NCBI RefSeq assembly: GCF_945859825.1
Contig: NZ_CAMAPC010000006.1
Span: 175,346 to 239,345, forward strand
Reading direction: 5' to 3'
DNA length: 64,000 nucleotides
Origin: Pseudoalteromonas holothuriae
GTDB taxonomy: Bacteria > Pseudomonadota > Gammaproteobacteria > Enterobacterales > Alteromonadaceae
The notes under the pieces are model-generated. The model saw nothing but the letters and a program-made list of their open reading frames with translations. It had not been told where the DNA came from and made no database searches. Shown here piece by piece: positions 42,793 to 52,424 of the stretch. Made by a program: the position numbers and the translations under genes. The number at the start of each line of letters is the position of its first letter. Within the stretch, counting starts at the first letter, position 1.

Positions 42793-43731
42793 TTATTTTA
42801 ATGCTTGTGCAACTTCGGCTATTTTTTGCCTTAACCAAATATGGCTTGCATCACGATGTAATAGTGGGCTCCAGATCATATCTAGCTCAAACGGTGGGAT
42901 AGGGAATGGCGGTTCTAAAATTGCTAATCCTGGGTCATCTTTATAGATATTTGCTGCTTTTGACGGCAAGGTTGCTACTAAGTTTTGTTCTTTCGCTAAA
43001 TGTATCGCAACATGGTAGTTACGTGTAAAAGTTGCAATATTTCTGTGTTTACCAAAATGTGCGAGTGCTTCATCCACCCAGCCTAATTTTTGCACGTCCG
43101 CAGGGTCCATCCCCACCCCCACACCAAATCCAGTTTTACTGACCCAAATATGGCGAGCATTTAAATAGGCATCTAAGTTAAAGCCATCGATGATAGGGTT
43201 ATCTGATTTTACTAAGCAGCAGAAGCTATCTTTCCAAATTTGTTTATGATGAAACGATTGTGGCAGGTTTTCAAAACGGTTGATTGCCATATCAACTTTG
43301 CCATTTTCTACATCATGAAAGGTAACGTCGCTGGGGGTTAAAATATCTAATGTAGTATCAGGTGCTTCTTCATGAAGTTTATTTAGCAGTTTTGGTGCAA
43401 GGGTACTGGCGGCGTAATCGCTGGCCATGATACGAAACACACGATTACTTTGACTGGCGACAAACTCCCTATTTGGTGCAAGCGTTTCTTCCAGTGTCAT
43501 TAATATGCCGCGAATTACGGGTTGTAATTCAAGGGCACGCTCTGTTGGCACCATACCTTCACTGGTACGCACTAAAATAGGGTCATTAAATAAGTTACGT
43601 AGTCTTTTCAGACCATTACTCATTGCTGGTTGAGTAATACTAAGTTGATTTGCTGCGCGTGTAACATTGCACTCTCGCAGCAGGGTATCTAAATACACGA
43701 GTAAGTTTAAATCTATTTTACTAATGTTCAC
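42793..43731 (-). CDS. LysR-family transcriptional regulator
   Basis: 312 residues. The N-terminal winged HTH is clear: DLNLLVYLDTLLRECNVTRA, ANQLSITQPAMSNGLKRLRN, then LFNDPILVRTSEGMVPTERA. A type-2 periplasmic-like effector domain fills the rest. The sequence is of the NodD/PnbR-type branch (short HTH linker, DPILVR). Its start overlaps the aceK stop by 11 bp, so it is probably co-transcribed and could answer to the same growth signals. The target is unknown. Confidence 0.92.
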   Translation of the reverse strand: MNISKIDLNLLVYLDTLLRECNVTRAANQLSITQPAMSNGLKRLRNLFNDPILVRTSEGMVPTERALELQPVIRGILMTLEETLAPNREFVASQSNRVFRIMASDYAASTLAPKLLNKLHEEAPDTTLDILTPSDVTFHDVENGKVDMAINRFENLPQSFHHKQIWKDSFCCLVKSDNPIIDGFNLDAYLNARHIWVSKTGFGVGVGMDPADVQKLGWVDEALAHFGKHRNIATFTRNYHVAIHLAKEQNLVATLPSKAANIYKDDPGLAILEPPFPIPPFELDMIWSPLLHRDASHIWLRQKIAEVAQALK

Positions 43732-45463
43732 GGCGTTCCTTTTTTATCTTATCTAGGTGGGTAAAGCGCTGAGATTGTGGGTAAGGATAGACATGTTTTA
43801 CCACCTTATTTTTTATATCTCGTTGTGCCTGCTGCCAATAATTCGCTGTTAGTAATTCAGGATGAGTTTGTTCAAATATAGCTCTGAGTGTAGGGTTTGT
43901 GAGAACAAATGTACACAGTTGCTCAGGAAATACATCTTGTGGGGCTGCTGAGTGTTCGTCCATACCGCAGTATAAATCTGTCAAGTCAGTTTTTGGCATA
44001 TCTCTAAACTTCATATTGGTAAGGTACTGTACTTCATCGTAATCATAAAAAATAACGCGCTGATGTTTACTCACACCAAAGTTTTTTAGCAGCATATCCC
44101 CCGGGAAAATATTAGCCTGAAGCATTTCTTTTATGGCGAGACCGTAGTCCCTCATCACATACTCGGTTTGCTTTTGATCGGCATTTTGCAAATAAAGGTT
44201 CAGTGGTGTCATGCGACGCTCAATGTAGAGGTGCTTTATAACGAGCATATCTCCTTCATCATACATACTATCTGCAATGGTATTGTTTAGTTGTTCTAGC
44301 AAACATGGCTCAATGCGATTTTTTGGAATAACCACATCAGAGTATTCAATCGTATCTGCCATTCGGCCAACGCGGTCATGATTCTTTACCAGTTGATAAC
44401 GTTCTAAAACGGTATCTCGACCAAATGGTTTGCTCTCGGCAAAATTATCTTTAATGACTTTAAATACATACGGAAAATGAGGCAACGTAAATACCATCAT
44501 CACCATACCCGGGGTGCCCGGTGCTATCGCAAACTTATCATCGCTGTTATTGAGGTGTGCTAAAAACTCACGGTAGAACTCTGTTTTACCTTGTTTATGA
44601 AACCCCAGTGCATTGTATAGTTCTGCAGGGGTTTTATTTGGCATAAGCTGATTTAAAAACCGCATTAAAGCTGAAGGGGCGTGAGTCTCCACCATAAAGT
44701 AGGCTCTGGCAAACCCAAAAATAACGCGCATTTGTGATGAGTTAGTAAGTAGTGCATCAATATATAGGCCACCTTCAAGGTGGTGCAATACTGAGATAAT
44801 AAATGGTTGTACACCGCTTTTTGAGACAACGCGACCTATTATATAAGCGCCTTTATTTCTATAAAAAGGGGCTTGGAGTATATCAAATCGCATCATGTAG
44901 CTTTTGTGATGTGTATTTGGTGCTTGGCGAATAAACGCCTTCATGAGTAGTTTGATATCCCTATCTAGATTATTAAATTTACATTTAAACTCAATATGTT
45001 TAATTATCTCTTTAATAGTTGGTTTCAGCCCACTAACAACAGGAAAATAGCTACGATATTCTGCTTCTATAGGTAAAGCTGGGGCATCTTTTAAGGTTGT
45101 TTCAACAAAAATAAAATCGTTGTTAAAGTAACGGCGGTGAAACAGGCGACAAAAAACACTGTTGTAGAATGTTTCCGCTAGTTCAGCTTGGGGGTGAAAG
45201 CTCAGTAGTTCTAAATAGTCTTGCTTTGTTTGATACCATAATGGTTCGTTGAGCTTAGTACAGGGTAAAGATGCTTTTAAGCGGTCAATTGTTTCGTCAA
45301 CTCGCCTATCATAGTGGCTGATCCTTGACTTACTAAGTTGCTGTATTGCTGACCACTCTTGCATAGCAAAAGCATGTCCAGTTTGCTGCGTTATACTTTG
45401 AAAGAGCTGATAATGCCTTGTAAATCCAGCTAATATCAGCTCAGCAATTGAAAATGACTGCAC
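43721..45463 (-). CDS. aceK: Isocitrate dehydrogenase kinase/phosphatase
   Basis: 580 residues, about the same as E. coli AceK (578). GTG start with AAGGTG upstream. ATP-binding motif APGTPGMVM at 314-322 and Lys within VFKVIKD at about 335, as in AceK. RMTPLNLYLQNAD and NFGVSKHQRVIFYDYDEVQY carry the catalytic Asp residues of the kinase fold. It switches isocitrate dehydrogenase between phosphorylated (off) and active, diverting carbon into the glyoxylate shunt. Here it is not next to aceBA. Confidence 0.96.
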   Translation of the reverse strand: MQSFSIAELILAGFTRHYQLFQSITQQTGHAFAMQEWSAIQQLSKSRISHYDRRVDETIDRLKASLPCTKLNEPLWYQTKQDYLELLSFHPQAELAETFYNSVFCRLFHRRYFNNDFIFVETTLKDAPALPIEAEYRSYFPVVSGLKPTIKEIIKHIEFKCKFNNLDRDIKLLMKAFIRQAPNTHHKSYMMRFDILQAPFYRNKGAYIIGRVVSKSGVQPFIISVLHHLEGGLYIDALLTNSSQMRVIFGFARAYFMVETHAPSALMRFLNQLMPNKTPAELYNALGFHKQGKTEFYREFLAHLNNSDDKFAIAPGTPGMVMMVFTLPHFPYVFKVIKDNFAESKPFGRDTVLERYQLVKNHDRVGRMADTIEYSDVVIPKNRIEPCLLEQLNNTIADSMYDEGDMLVIKHLYIERRMTPLNLYLQNADQKQTEYVMRDYGLAIKEMLQANIFPGDMLLKNFGVSKHQRVIFYDYDEVQYLTNMKFRDMPKTDLTDLYCGMDEHSAAPQDVFPEQLCTFVLTNPTLRAIFEQTHPELLTANYWQQAQRDIKNKVVKHVYPYPQSQRFTHLDKIKKERREH

Positions 45464-45523
45464 CGTATCACCTTAAGTGGTATGACCTGTTTATAGGTTA
45501 ACGGTTTTTATAATCGCTGTCAC

Positions 45524-45997
45524 TTATTCGTAACGTTTTAAGCGCTTTTCTAATTGTGCTATTTTTTTGCTCAGTGTGCGAGCTTGCTGGTGGTAAGTTT
45601 TATTGATGTCTTTGAGCTGCTGCTTTATATCTTTAAGCGTGTTGTTGCGCTCTTTATCATCCATTATGCGATTTACCCGCTGCTGTTGATCACGTGTTGC
45701 TCTGTCTCGTTCTCGGGTTAAAATTGCAGCTTCATGTTTTTTGGCTCTGATCTTATTTTTTAGATTACGAACCAGTTGCTTTTTTTCTAATCGATTGAGT
45801 GTTTTGTAATGCTGCTCAGATGGAACACCCGCACTGGGGTCGGTATTAGTTAATATGTGCTGGGTGCCATTACTACCGCATGGAAATTGACTATATACTG
45901 TGCCACGCTCTGTGACACACTTATAATAATTGACGATAGTTTTTGCATGGCTTGATAGAGAAAATAAAAAGAGTAAAAAAATAACACTGCGAATCAT
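45524..45997 (-). CDS. Secreted DUF4124-like protein
   Basis: 157 residues. Signal peptide MIRSVIFLLFLFSLSSHAKT with cleavage after SHA. The mature N-terminus NYYKCVTERGTVYSQFPCGS has the two Cys and the YxC...YS..PC pattern of DUF4124. Then comes a long basic/acidic coiled coil (RLEKKQLVRNLKNKIRAKKH onward). Periplasmic; function unknown for the family. Confidence 0.78.
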   Translation of the reverse strand: MIRSVIFLLFLFSLSSHAKTIVNYYKCVTERGTVYSQFPCGSNGTQHILTNTDPSAGVPSEQHYKTLNRLEKKQLVRNLKNKIRAKKHEAAILTRERDRATRDQQQRVNRIMDDKERNNTLKDIKQQLKDINKTYHQQARTLSKKIAQLEKRLKRYE

Positions 45998-46057
45998 AAA
46001 GCTTCCTTTTGAGTAATTTCCTCACTCAAAGATAGACAAACATTGTAAAATGGCAAA

Positions 46058-47554
46058 TTAAGGTTCGCTTTTTTTCAAGGAAAACTTTTTCAATATCTTG
46101 ATACTATTGATTAAAAATGGAATATCAAGCTTTTGATCAATGTCAAAGCCTTCGGTGCCAGAAAGGTTTTTATAACTGCCATCTTGGCTAACCAAAGTAA
46201 TCCTATCTTTTTTAAATGCCACCAATACACCTTGCGTATAGTTAACACCTTCAACACTCGCTGAGTGCTGGAGGTCTCTACCTAACATAGTATGACTTGC
46301 CAGTTCGGAACAATTCAAGTGAGAAGCAACCAGAGTGTAGGTGATGTCTTGCAATTGTTTAAAAAAGAGCTGCTGTGAAATGGTAAAATCATTACTGTAT
46401 AAGACACTGTTATGTATCACATCGGTGCTTACTGGAGCCAAAGAAAACGCAATAATAGTACCTTGAATATTATTTTGTGTTTCCAGTGCGCTGGCACTAA
46501 TAATTTTAATCGGTGACTCTGGATTTAATATGTCATTAAAACTTTCAAAACCAGTAACACTCAATAGTGGCTCAGAAGCGCTCCAAGGTGGCGGAGGCTG
46601 TTGTGACATTGCAGGTTTGTAAAAAGCAGGCAATCCATAGATGAGGTTGAATAATGCGTCTTCATGGTTTGTAGGTTGCAAAAGCTGTTTAATAGGCACA
46701 AGTTGCTGGCGAGTAACGAACTCTGCTAGTTTATCTGGCTGCTTGAAAACAGCGATAGTGACCGGTTTGTTAGTAGGTGCTTTGCAAATAGGGATAGGTT
46801 CGATGACTGAAAACGGGTTTTTTATTTGCGTTAAACTAATATCGTGCGCTTTTTCATAACGTTTTATGTCTAGCAAGTCATGCCTAGCTAACAAGGTTTT
46901 TGCCGTGGTTGGGTAAGAAAGTGGCAATACATTATCTTGTTTGGTGATATCAAAATAAGCGTTCGCATCAGCCCAAATATGAATGCTGTGGCTAGTGGCA
47001 AAACAACCCACTAATGCAACGGTGGCATATTTTGGAAATCTATATTGCTTGAGTTCAGCTAAGTGACGCCATGCTCGGTTGCCGGCAAGTAATTCAAAAA
47101 TGAGTACAAGTAAAACAAAACCAATTGCCAACACCGAAGTGATAAAAGGCGAATCACTGAATTTATTCCACAATAACGAGACGATTTCAGGCCCTGACTG
47201 TAAATTTAAATGATAACCTAGTTGAAAGTATACAAAAGCGTCTAAGCTAAGTATAGAAACCCCACACGTTGCTATTAGCGCTGCCATACCGCGAATGTGC
47301 CGAGGGTAGGGGAAAACAAGACTGAGCGGAAATATGGTCAGTACAAATGCACAAAAAGTAATAAAGCTGGTGTGGCTTAGCCAAGTGATCAGCATGTAGA
47401 AGCCACCTAGCAGGCTTGCTGGTGTTTTGTCTGCAAATAAATAGCTACTACTGATAAGCAGTACTAACCCTATGTTTGCAAAGGTAAACCAGTGTCCCCA
47501 ACTTAATAGTTGGCTAGCTTTAGAAGAAAACGGGCTTTGTGGGGTTAAATTCAT
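46058..47554 (-). CDS. YejM/PbgA-like inner-membrane protein with reduced periplasmic domain
   Basis: 498 residues. About five membrane segments in the first 210 residues, of DUF3413 type (GHWFTFANIGLVLLISSSYL, YPRHIRGMAALIATCGVSIL). In E. coli, YejM has 586 residues, with a sulfatase-like periplasmic domain that senses LPS and controls LpxC. Here the second half keeps recognisable bits (ALFNLIYGLPAFYKPAM) but is about 90 residues shorter and shows no sulfatase metal motif. The yejL and yejK neighbours are conserved, supporting orthology. It may still regulate LPS amount. Confidence 0.78.
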   Translation of the reverse strand: MNLTPQSPFSSKASQLLSWGHWFTFANIGLVLLISSSYLFADKTPASLLGGFYMLITWLSHTSFITFCAFVLTIFPLSLVFPYPRHIRGMAALIATCGVSILSLDAFVYFQLGYHLNLQSGPEIVSLLWNKFSDSPFITSVLAIGFVLLVLIFELLAGNRAWRHLAELKQYRFPKYATVALVGCFATSHSIHIWADANAYFDITKQDNVLPLSYPTTAKTLLARHDLLDIKRYEKAHDISLTQIKNPFSVIEPIPICKAPTNKPVTIAVFKQPDKLAEFVTRQQLVPIKQLLQPTNHEDALFNLIYGLPAFYKPAMSQQPPPPWSASEPLLSVTGFESFNDILNPESPIKIISASALETQNNIQGTIIAFSLAPVSTDVIHNSVLYSNDFTISQQLFFKQLQDITYTLVASHLNCSELASHTMLGRDLQHSASVEGVNYTQGVLVAFKKDRITLVSQDGSYKNLSGTEGFDIDQKLDIPFLINSIKILKKFSLKKSEP

Positions 47555-47558
47555 TCAG

Positions 47559-47771
47559 TTATTTTACCGATTGTACGAGCGCTTTAGCGAAGTTTTCAGC
47601 AACTGATTGTCTTTTCGCTTCTGGCACATGTTCTTTTAAAATATGCGTGATAGAATTTCCCAAACACATAAGGCTCAAATCTACTGGTGCCTGCTGCGAG
47701 GTCAGTACATCGATGAGTTGATCAACAATTTGTTCCACTTGTTGGTTGGAATATTTAGATTGGATAGGCAT
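47559..47771 (-). CDS. yejL: YejL-family (DUF1414) protein
   Basis: 70 residues from ATG 47771, where MPIQSKYSNQQVEQIVDQLI aligns with E. coli YejL; the open frame extends 24 codons upstream. It contains APVDLSLMCLGNSITHIL and QSVAENFAKALVQSV. Small cytoplasmic protein of unknown function. It ends 4 bp before the yejM-like gene and is divergent from yejK. Confidence 0.9.
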   Translation of the reverse strand: MPIQSKYSNQQVEQIVDQLIDVLTSQQAPVDLSLMCLGNSITHILKEHVPEAKRQSVAENFAKALVQSVK

Positions 47772-47835
47772 CAGTTGGTTCAATATTAAAGAGTTATATT
47801 TTTTCATTTTAACACCAGAGGCGTGAAAAACAAAG

Positions 47836-48849
47836 ATGAGCATAGAGGTGAATAAGCTAGTTGTACATTATGTCGACAAGCAAGATGAAGATACACAGAT
47901 ACACTTACGCGAAGATGAAATGCAAGTTAACGATAGAGTAAATGTGTTTATAGAACAGTTACACCATGCTTACAATGGTAAGCCAGGTAAGGGCTACTGC
48001 GCATTTAGTGGAGATAAAAACAGCAAAGTATCTGCGGCTATGCAAAGTTATCGTAACAATGAACTTGGCTTTTGGCACATGACACAACAAGCCACTGAGG
48101 TGCTAAAAGAAGAGTTGAACAAATATGCGTTTAGCGAAACTGGCTATTTGGTGTTTTGTCATTACCAGTATATTGCAACTGACTACATTCTAATTGCATT
48201 AATTAATATTAAAGAGCATTACTCAATTACCTCAGAGCTTGATTTATCCGCATCACGACATTTGGATATATCACGTATGCAGTTAGCTGCTCGTATTGAC
48301 TTAACTGGGTGGGATGTACAGGCAGATGATGCGCGTTACATTTCATTTATAAAGGGTCGTGCAGGGCGTAAAGTTGCTGACTTTTTCTTAGATTTTTTAG
48401 GGTGTGAAGAGGGGATTGATCCAAAGCAACAATCGCAAGTCATGCTCAGTGCCGTTGAAGGGTATTTAAGCGAGCAGCAGTTTGATAAACAAGAGAAAGA
48501 TGACTTACGTAAAGAGGTTTTTGACTATTGTAATGACTGTGTGGCGTCAGGAGAAGATGCCAACGTTGAAGCGCTATCCGATACCCTTTCAAAGTCTTCT
48601 GATGCGCCATTTGAGACGTTTTACAAAGAACAGGGCTATGAGCTAGAAGAGTCTTTTCCGGTAGATAAAAAAACGGTTAGTACCATGGTTAAGTTTTCAG
48701 GCTTAGGTGGTGGGGTAAGCGTAGGTTTTGAGCGTAAGCATTTAGGTGAACGAGTTATGTATGATGCACAAAGCGATACGTTGACGATTAAAGGCATTCC
48801 ACCTAATTTAAAAGATCAACTTCAGCGTTTTTATGAGCAAGACGAATAA
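47836..48849 (+). CDS. yejK: Nucleoid-associated protein YejK (NdpA)
   Basis: 337 residues, E. coli length 335. NKLVVHYVDKQDEDTQIHLR, then GYCAFSGDKNSKVSAAMQSY, and SRMQLAARIDLTGW ... YISFIKGRAGRKVADFFLDF are the strongest family segments. It binds the nucleoid in E. coli and interacts with topoisomerase IV. Divergent from yejL with 64 bp between starts. Confidence 0.94.
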   Translation: MSIEVNKLVVHYVDKQDEDTQIHLREDEMQVNDRVNVFIEQLHHAYNGKPGKGYCAFSGDKNSKVSAAMQSYRNNELGFWHMTQQATEVLKEELNKYAFSETGYLVFCHYQYIATDYILIALINIKEHYSITSELDLSASRHLDISRMQLAARIDLTGWDVQADDARYISFIKGRAGRKVADFFLDFLGCEEGIDPKQQSQVMLSAVEGYLSEQQFDKQEKDDLRKEVFDYCNDCVASGEDANVEALSDTLSKSSDAPFETFYKEQGYELEESFPVDKKTVSTMVKFSGLGGGVSVGFERKHLGERVMYDAQSDTLTIKGIPPNLKDQLQRFYEQDE

Positions 48850-48887
48850 CTGAAACCTTTTTTGTGTATATCTCGAACGCAACAAAG

Positions 48888-48916
48888 TATGCCGCCTACA
48901 TAGCGCGGCATATTTT
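48888..48916. terminator. Hairpin between yejK and the lipoprotein operon
   Basis: TATGCCGC / GCGGCATA, 9-base loop, then TTTTA on the + strand. It lies between convergent genes and may serve both. Confidence 0.7.
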
Positions 48917-48930
48917 AGAGATTAACGTTG

Positions 48931-49911
48931 TTACGTACCAGATACAATAAAGTGTGCAAGTTGGGTTGATAACTTATCAGCAAGCTTATGCATCGCGTTA
49001 TTCTTAGCCGTTTGTGCGTAAGATGAAGCGGCTTTTACTTTGCTATTAAAGTGTGCTTTTTCTCGGCCATTTTCAGTCACTACTAAAAAGCTCTCTCCAA
49101 TACTATAGAAAGTGTCTGCCTTTTTTATGTGTTGCCAATTTACTCTAAATGACAGTTCAAAATCAGCCTCATTTGGTACTATGTGAATTCCATTGCTCGT
49201 CAAGGCTCTGGCAAGTAAGTCTTTAATATTAATGTGCTTATAAGAGTCTGGGGTAATATTAAAGCTTAAGCTATTGAGTATTTCTTCACTTTTGGCAAGT
49301 TGTGTTAACACCGTCGATGGTTTAGTCAACTTAACGGCTTGTAGCATACTGAGGTAGTCATTGAGCTTAGTGCGTTTAACAGCAAGCTTTCTTACTTTGA
49401 TAGCGTGCTTTAGACGTTGTGATTTAGTTGGGCTATTGAGCACTACCTGCATGATTTCATCATCTATACCACGGATACTTAACTCCGTCTGCATTGTTGC
49501 TTGCGTTCGATTAAAAGAAGCTAATGCATAGGCTGTTTTACCCTGCTGGTATTGTTGTTCTATGTTTACGCCTTGTAGCAAAATATTAGGCACCTGCGAG
49601 TTTATCACTTCATCTACATGATATTGCATCGACTTTTCTGTTGCGCGTTGCGATATGTTGGTAGTTGCGGAGATAGTCACATTTAACTGTTTGGCAAGAG
49701 CTAAGCGTGCTGACTCTTGTGCAGCAAGCTTAGCGTTTTGCATATCTCCAACGCTGTCAGCGACGCCGACGCCATATATTAAATAATCAGACGTTGGCGT
49801 TTGAACTATCCAATCGGGTACGGCAGTATCAGGTTTATTTGTAGTGGTTGTTTGACAGCCAGCAAGCAATAATAAACTCAGGCAAACCGTTGCTGTTAAC
49901 CTAGAACCCAT
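48931..49911 (-). CDS. LPP20-domain outer-membrane lipoprotein
   Basis: 326 residues from ATG 49911, chosen because it begins MGSRLTATVCLSLLLLAGC with a lipobox; the longer frame runs 18 codons into the upstream gene. The mature part has an LPP20-like domain: VPDWIVQTPTSDYLIYGVGV, AQESARLALAKQLNVTI. The C-terminal 120 residues form another domain (SDYKHINIKDLLARALTSNG). Asp after the lipid Cys is absent, so an outer-membrane location is expected. Third gene of the lipoprotein operon; it overlaps the LpoB-like gene by 11 bp. Confidence 0.8.
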   Translation of the reverse strand: MGSRLTATVCLSLLLLAGCQTTTTNKPDTAVPDWIVQTPTSDYLIYGVGVADSVGDMQNAKLAAQESARLALAKQLNVTISATTNISQRATEKSMQYHVDEVINSQVPNILLQGVNIEQQYQQGKTAYALASFNRTQATMQTELSIRGIDDEIMQVVLNSPTKSQRLKHAIKVRKLAVKRTKLNDYLSMLQAVKLTKPSTVLTQLAKSEEILNSLSFNITPDSYKHINIKDLLARALTSNGIHIVPNEADFELSFRVNWQHIKKADTFYSIGESFLVVTENGREKAHFNSKVKAASSYAQTAKNNAMHKLADKLSTQLAHFIVSGT

Positions 49912-50515
49912 AGCCTGAACGCTCTTGTAGTTTTTGAATTTTCTTTTGTCCATTCCACACCTCACGATTGCTGGTCATATCAATTAAACGTAAATCTACT
50001 TGGTAGAAGGTAACTCGTTTACCACCTTGTTGATCAACAAAAGAGTTAATCGTGCCAGAGAGTGCGTAATCCGCACCTTGCTCTTGTCCCATCTCATTTT
50101 GCGTTTCAAGAGAAGCATTTAACTCTTGGTCTTTGCGCTCTTCCCTAATTTCATTTCTAATTTCTTGATTGGCCACAAAGTCAGCTTGTCCTGAGCGCAA
50201 AATAGCACGCTTCAAATCATTTAAAAAAGTATCTACTGCGATATGTTGATGTGACTTGTTACGTACCGTCTGAACGATAATCGCGGGGCGGGAGCCTTCA
50301 TTTTTTAGATGATCATTTACCCAAGGAAAGCTTAGCATGTCACTTATCATCGCCTCAGCGACCAGTTGTGAATCTTTACCATTCCACTTATCAGATAATG
50401 CGACTTCTTGATTTGCATCTATGCGTTCTACTTTTGTACTTTTGCAGGCACTCAGAGAGAGTGTTGCAAGCACTGCAAAAGGAACAAACTTAATTAATGT
50501 GCGATTGTTTTTCAT
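49901..50515 (-). CDS. LpoB-like lipoprotein (penicillin-binding protein activator family)
   Basis: 204 residues with lipobox LSAC at Cys 24. The pattern LVAEAMISDMLSFPWVNDHL, IIVQTVRNKSHQHIAVDTFL, then RSGQADFVAN...GADYALSGTINSFV matches the LpoB fold. In E. coli LpoB is the outer-membrane activator of PBP1b. Whether this copy activates a PBP is not shown; the neighbouring genes suggest a set of its own. Confidence 0.82.
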   Translation of the reverse strand: MKNNRTLIKFVPFAVLATLSLSACKSTKVERIDANQEVALSDKWNGKDSQLVAEAMISDMLSFPWVNDHLKNEGSRPAIIVQTVRNKSHQHIAVDTFLNDLKRAILRSGQADFVANQEIRNEIREERKDQELNASLETQNEMGQEQGADYALSGTINSFVDQQGGKRVTFYQVDLRLIDMTSNREVWNGQKKIQKLQERSGYGF

Positions 50516-50519
50516 ACCA

Positions 50520-52277
50520 TTATTCCATGTTCAAAGTTGATTTTGTGAGAGTGGCTTGCTCACTATTTTTGGTTACAAAAGTGTGAGTGTGCCATAGGCT
50601 CATGTTTTTGTTCACCATGAGCTTTTCACTGTGTTCGATAATACGTCCCGAGCTCAAGTAAGTTTTTATGGTGATTTGTTGCTCGCCAATAGGGAGTGAA
50701 AACTGTGCTAAACGAATTTCAGATGGTAATGTTTGCCATTGCCTTGTGTCTGCTGAAGCGGTCACTGCATTAACAACAGAAGTAGAGAGTTTTGCTAATC
50801 GGCCTAATAAATTATCTTGCTTTACACCGGCTTCTTTTAATAATTTTTTAGCTGATAATGCCTTACTTAACTCCCTCACCAACGCCATTTGTATTTCGTT
50901 ATGTGATTTTTTTAAGGCATCTTGCAAAGTGAGTAAACTGATAGAATGATATGGAAGTAATTGTGTATGTCGTTTTCCAGCCACCCAAATTTCACTCTTC
51001 GTGATAGGGGTATCAATTGGCTCAAGGTAAGTGACCGATATTCTTGAACCAAACTCTAAAGCGTCTATTATGCCCAGCTTTACAGCGTCATCCCACAAAG
51101 GGCCTAACGGAATGCGTTTGGTGACGACACCCATCGCAACATCGCCGATATCACCTAGCATATAATTTTGAATCATATCAAATAAACTGGTATCTGCATG
51201 CAACATGCTAAACCAGCGCATTTGTGCCCTGCGTTCTTTAGTATTGCCAAATACAATGGGTGTCATTACGAGTGCTTTGGCTTGTGTGTCCGCTTTAAGT
51301 AACAAGTTCAGTTGTTTTCGTTGTGGTGCAATGCCAATATTTTGTATCACGGTAACGTTTGCTAAATTGTTGCTGTTTTGAACTATATCTTGATGTTTTT
51401 TACGTAAAGCGAGCAGCTCAGTTTCATAACCGCCAGCATGTTGCATAACACGTAGTAGGCCTGCAAGCGCTTTATTAGAGATTTCTGCTGGTAATTTATA
51501 CTGTTGTTCAAAGCCATTTTCGTATATTTGCATGGCACGTTGATATTGTAAGCGAGCAGAGTCAAACTCTGCACTTTGTTCAAACAATACGCCACTTAAA
51601 AAATGTGCAAAAGCATCATCCTTGTAGTCGATATTATTGAGTAAATCCGTTGGAGTAAAAACCGGTGTTAGCACTCGATTGATTTTTGCAGTAAGAGAAT
51701 CATCGGTTTGCACGCTATTATAGCCACCAGTTTCATCTTTAAGTTGGGCTAAAAATACATCGAGTTGGCGCATTTCAATCAGTGCAGCGTCAAAATAACT
51801 ATCTGCTTTTGTTGGTTGGGACTTTGCCAGTGCACTGAAGTTGAGCGCCTTCATTATATGAATTTGTGGTACGTAGTAGGCTTCTCCTTTGAACGTTGCA
51901 TAAGTTGGTCCACTAAATTGAGTCATGACTAATTGAGAAATACTTTGTGTATAAAACGAGTCAATTAGAGTCAGTGCATCGCTTAAATGTTGATTACTTT
52001 GTGCAAAGTTTTTTTCAAGATGAAATAGACTTGCCAATTCTAAATGGTAGAGTAATCGTTCGTTACCTGACTTACTGTAATTATTGGTAATGGTTTGTTT
52101 GGCTTTAACAAAGTTACCCTGTTGTACCAACTGTGCAGGGGAGAGTTGTTGAAACGGTGTAAGATTACATGCACTAAGTAGGCAAAGTTGAACTAAAACA
52201 ACAAATAATAAAATAACTTTTTTTATACTGGCACTCAATGAAGCGTCCTTTGCATATTCGTGAAGTGACGAATTCAT
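50520..52277 (-). CDS. COG3014-like lipoprotein with TPR-like repeats
   Basis: 585 residues. The signal sequence ends LCLLSACN (lipobox). The first half is helical and TPR-like: LVQQGNFVKAKQTITNNYSK, YHLELASLFHLEKNFAQSNQ, AHFLSGVLFEQSAEFDSARL. The second half has GVVTKRIPLGPLWDDAVKLG and a beta segment SEIRLAQFSLPIGEQQITIK. The family occurs next to LpoB-like and LPP20 genes in other gammaproteobacteria (general knowledge, not checked). First gene of the operon. Confidence 0.75.
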   Translation of the reverse strand: MNSSLHEYAKDASLSASIKKVILLFVVLVQLCLLSACNLTPFQQLSPAQLVQQGNFVKAKQTITNNYSKSGNERLLYHLELASLFHLEKNFAQSNQHLSDALTLIDSFYTQSISQLVMTQFSGPTYATFKGEAYYVPQIHIMKALNFSALAKSQPTKADSYFDAALIEMRQLDVFLAQLKDETGGYNSVQTDDSLTAKINRVLTPVFTPTDLLNNIDYKDDAFAHFLSGVLFEQSAEFDSARLQYQRAMQIYENGFEQQYKLPAEISNKALAGLLRVMQHAGGYETELLALRKKHQDIVQNSNNLANVTVIQNIGIAPQRKQLNLLLKADTQAKALVMTPIVFGNTKERRAQMRWFSMLHADTSLFDMIQNYMLGDIGDVAMGVVTKRIPLGPLWDDAVKLGIIDALEFGSRISVTYLEPIDTPITKSEIWVAGKRHTQLLPYHSISLLTLQDALKKSHNEIQMALVRELSKALSAKKLLKEAGVKQDNLLGRLAKLSTSVVNAVTASADTRQWQTLPSEIRLAQFSLPIGEQQITIKTYLSSGRIIEHSEKLMVNKNMSLWHTHTFVTKNSEQATLTKSTLNME

Positions 52278-52344
52278 ACTATCAATGTCAGTAAGTTAAT
52301 AGAACTATAAACTTTATAAAAGCAATAAATTGTTAAAAATCGTT

Positions 52345-52373
52345 TTTACAATTTATTACTGTTAGTCTAGAAA
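52345..52373 (+). promoter_or_regulatory. Probable sigma-70 promoter for the 52425 lipoprotein
   Basis: TTTACA, 17 bp, TAGAAA, ending 51 bp before the ATG at 52425. A moderate match. Confidence 0.4.
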
Positions 52374-52424
52374 TAGTTTGCTAGATTGGAATCAAAGAAA
52401 TGCTTCGGGCCAAAAGGAAAGAAT

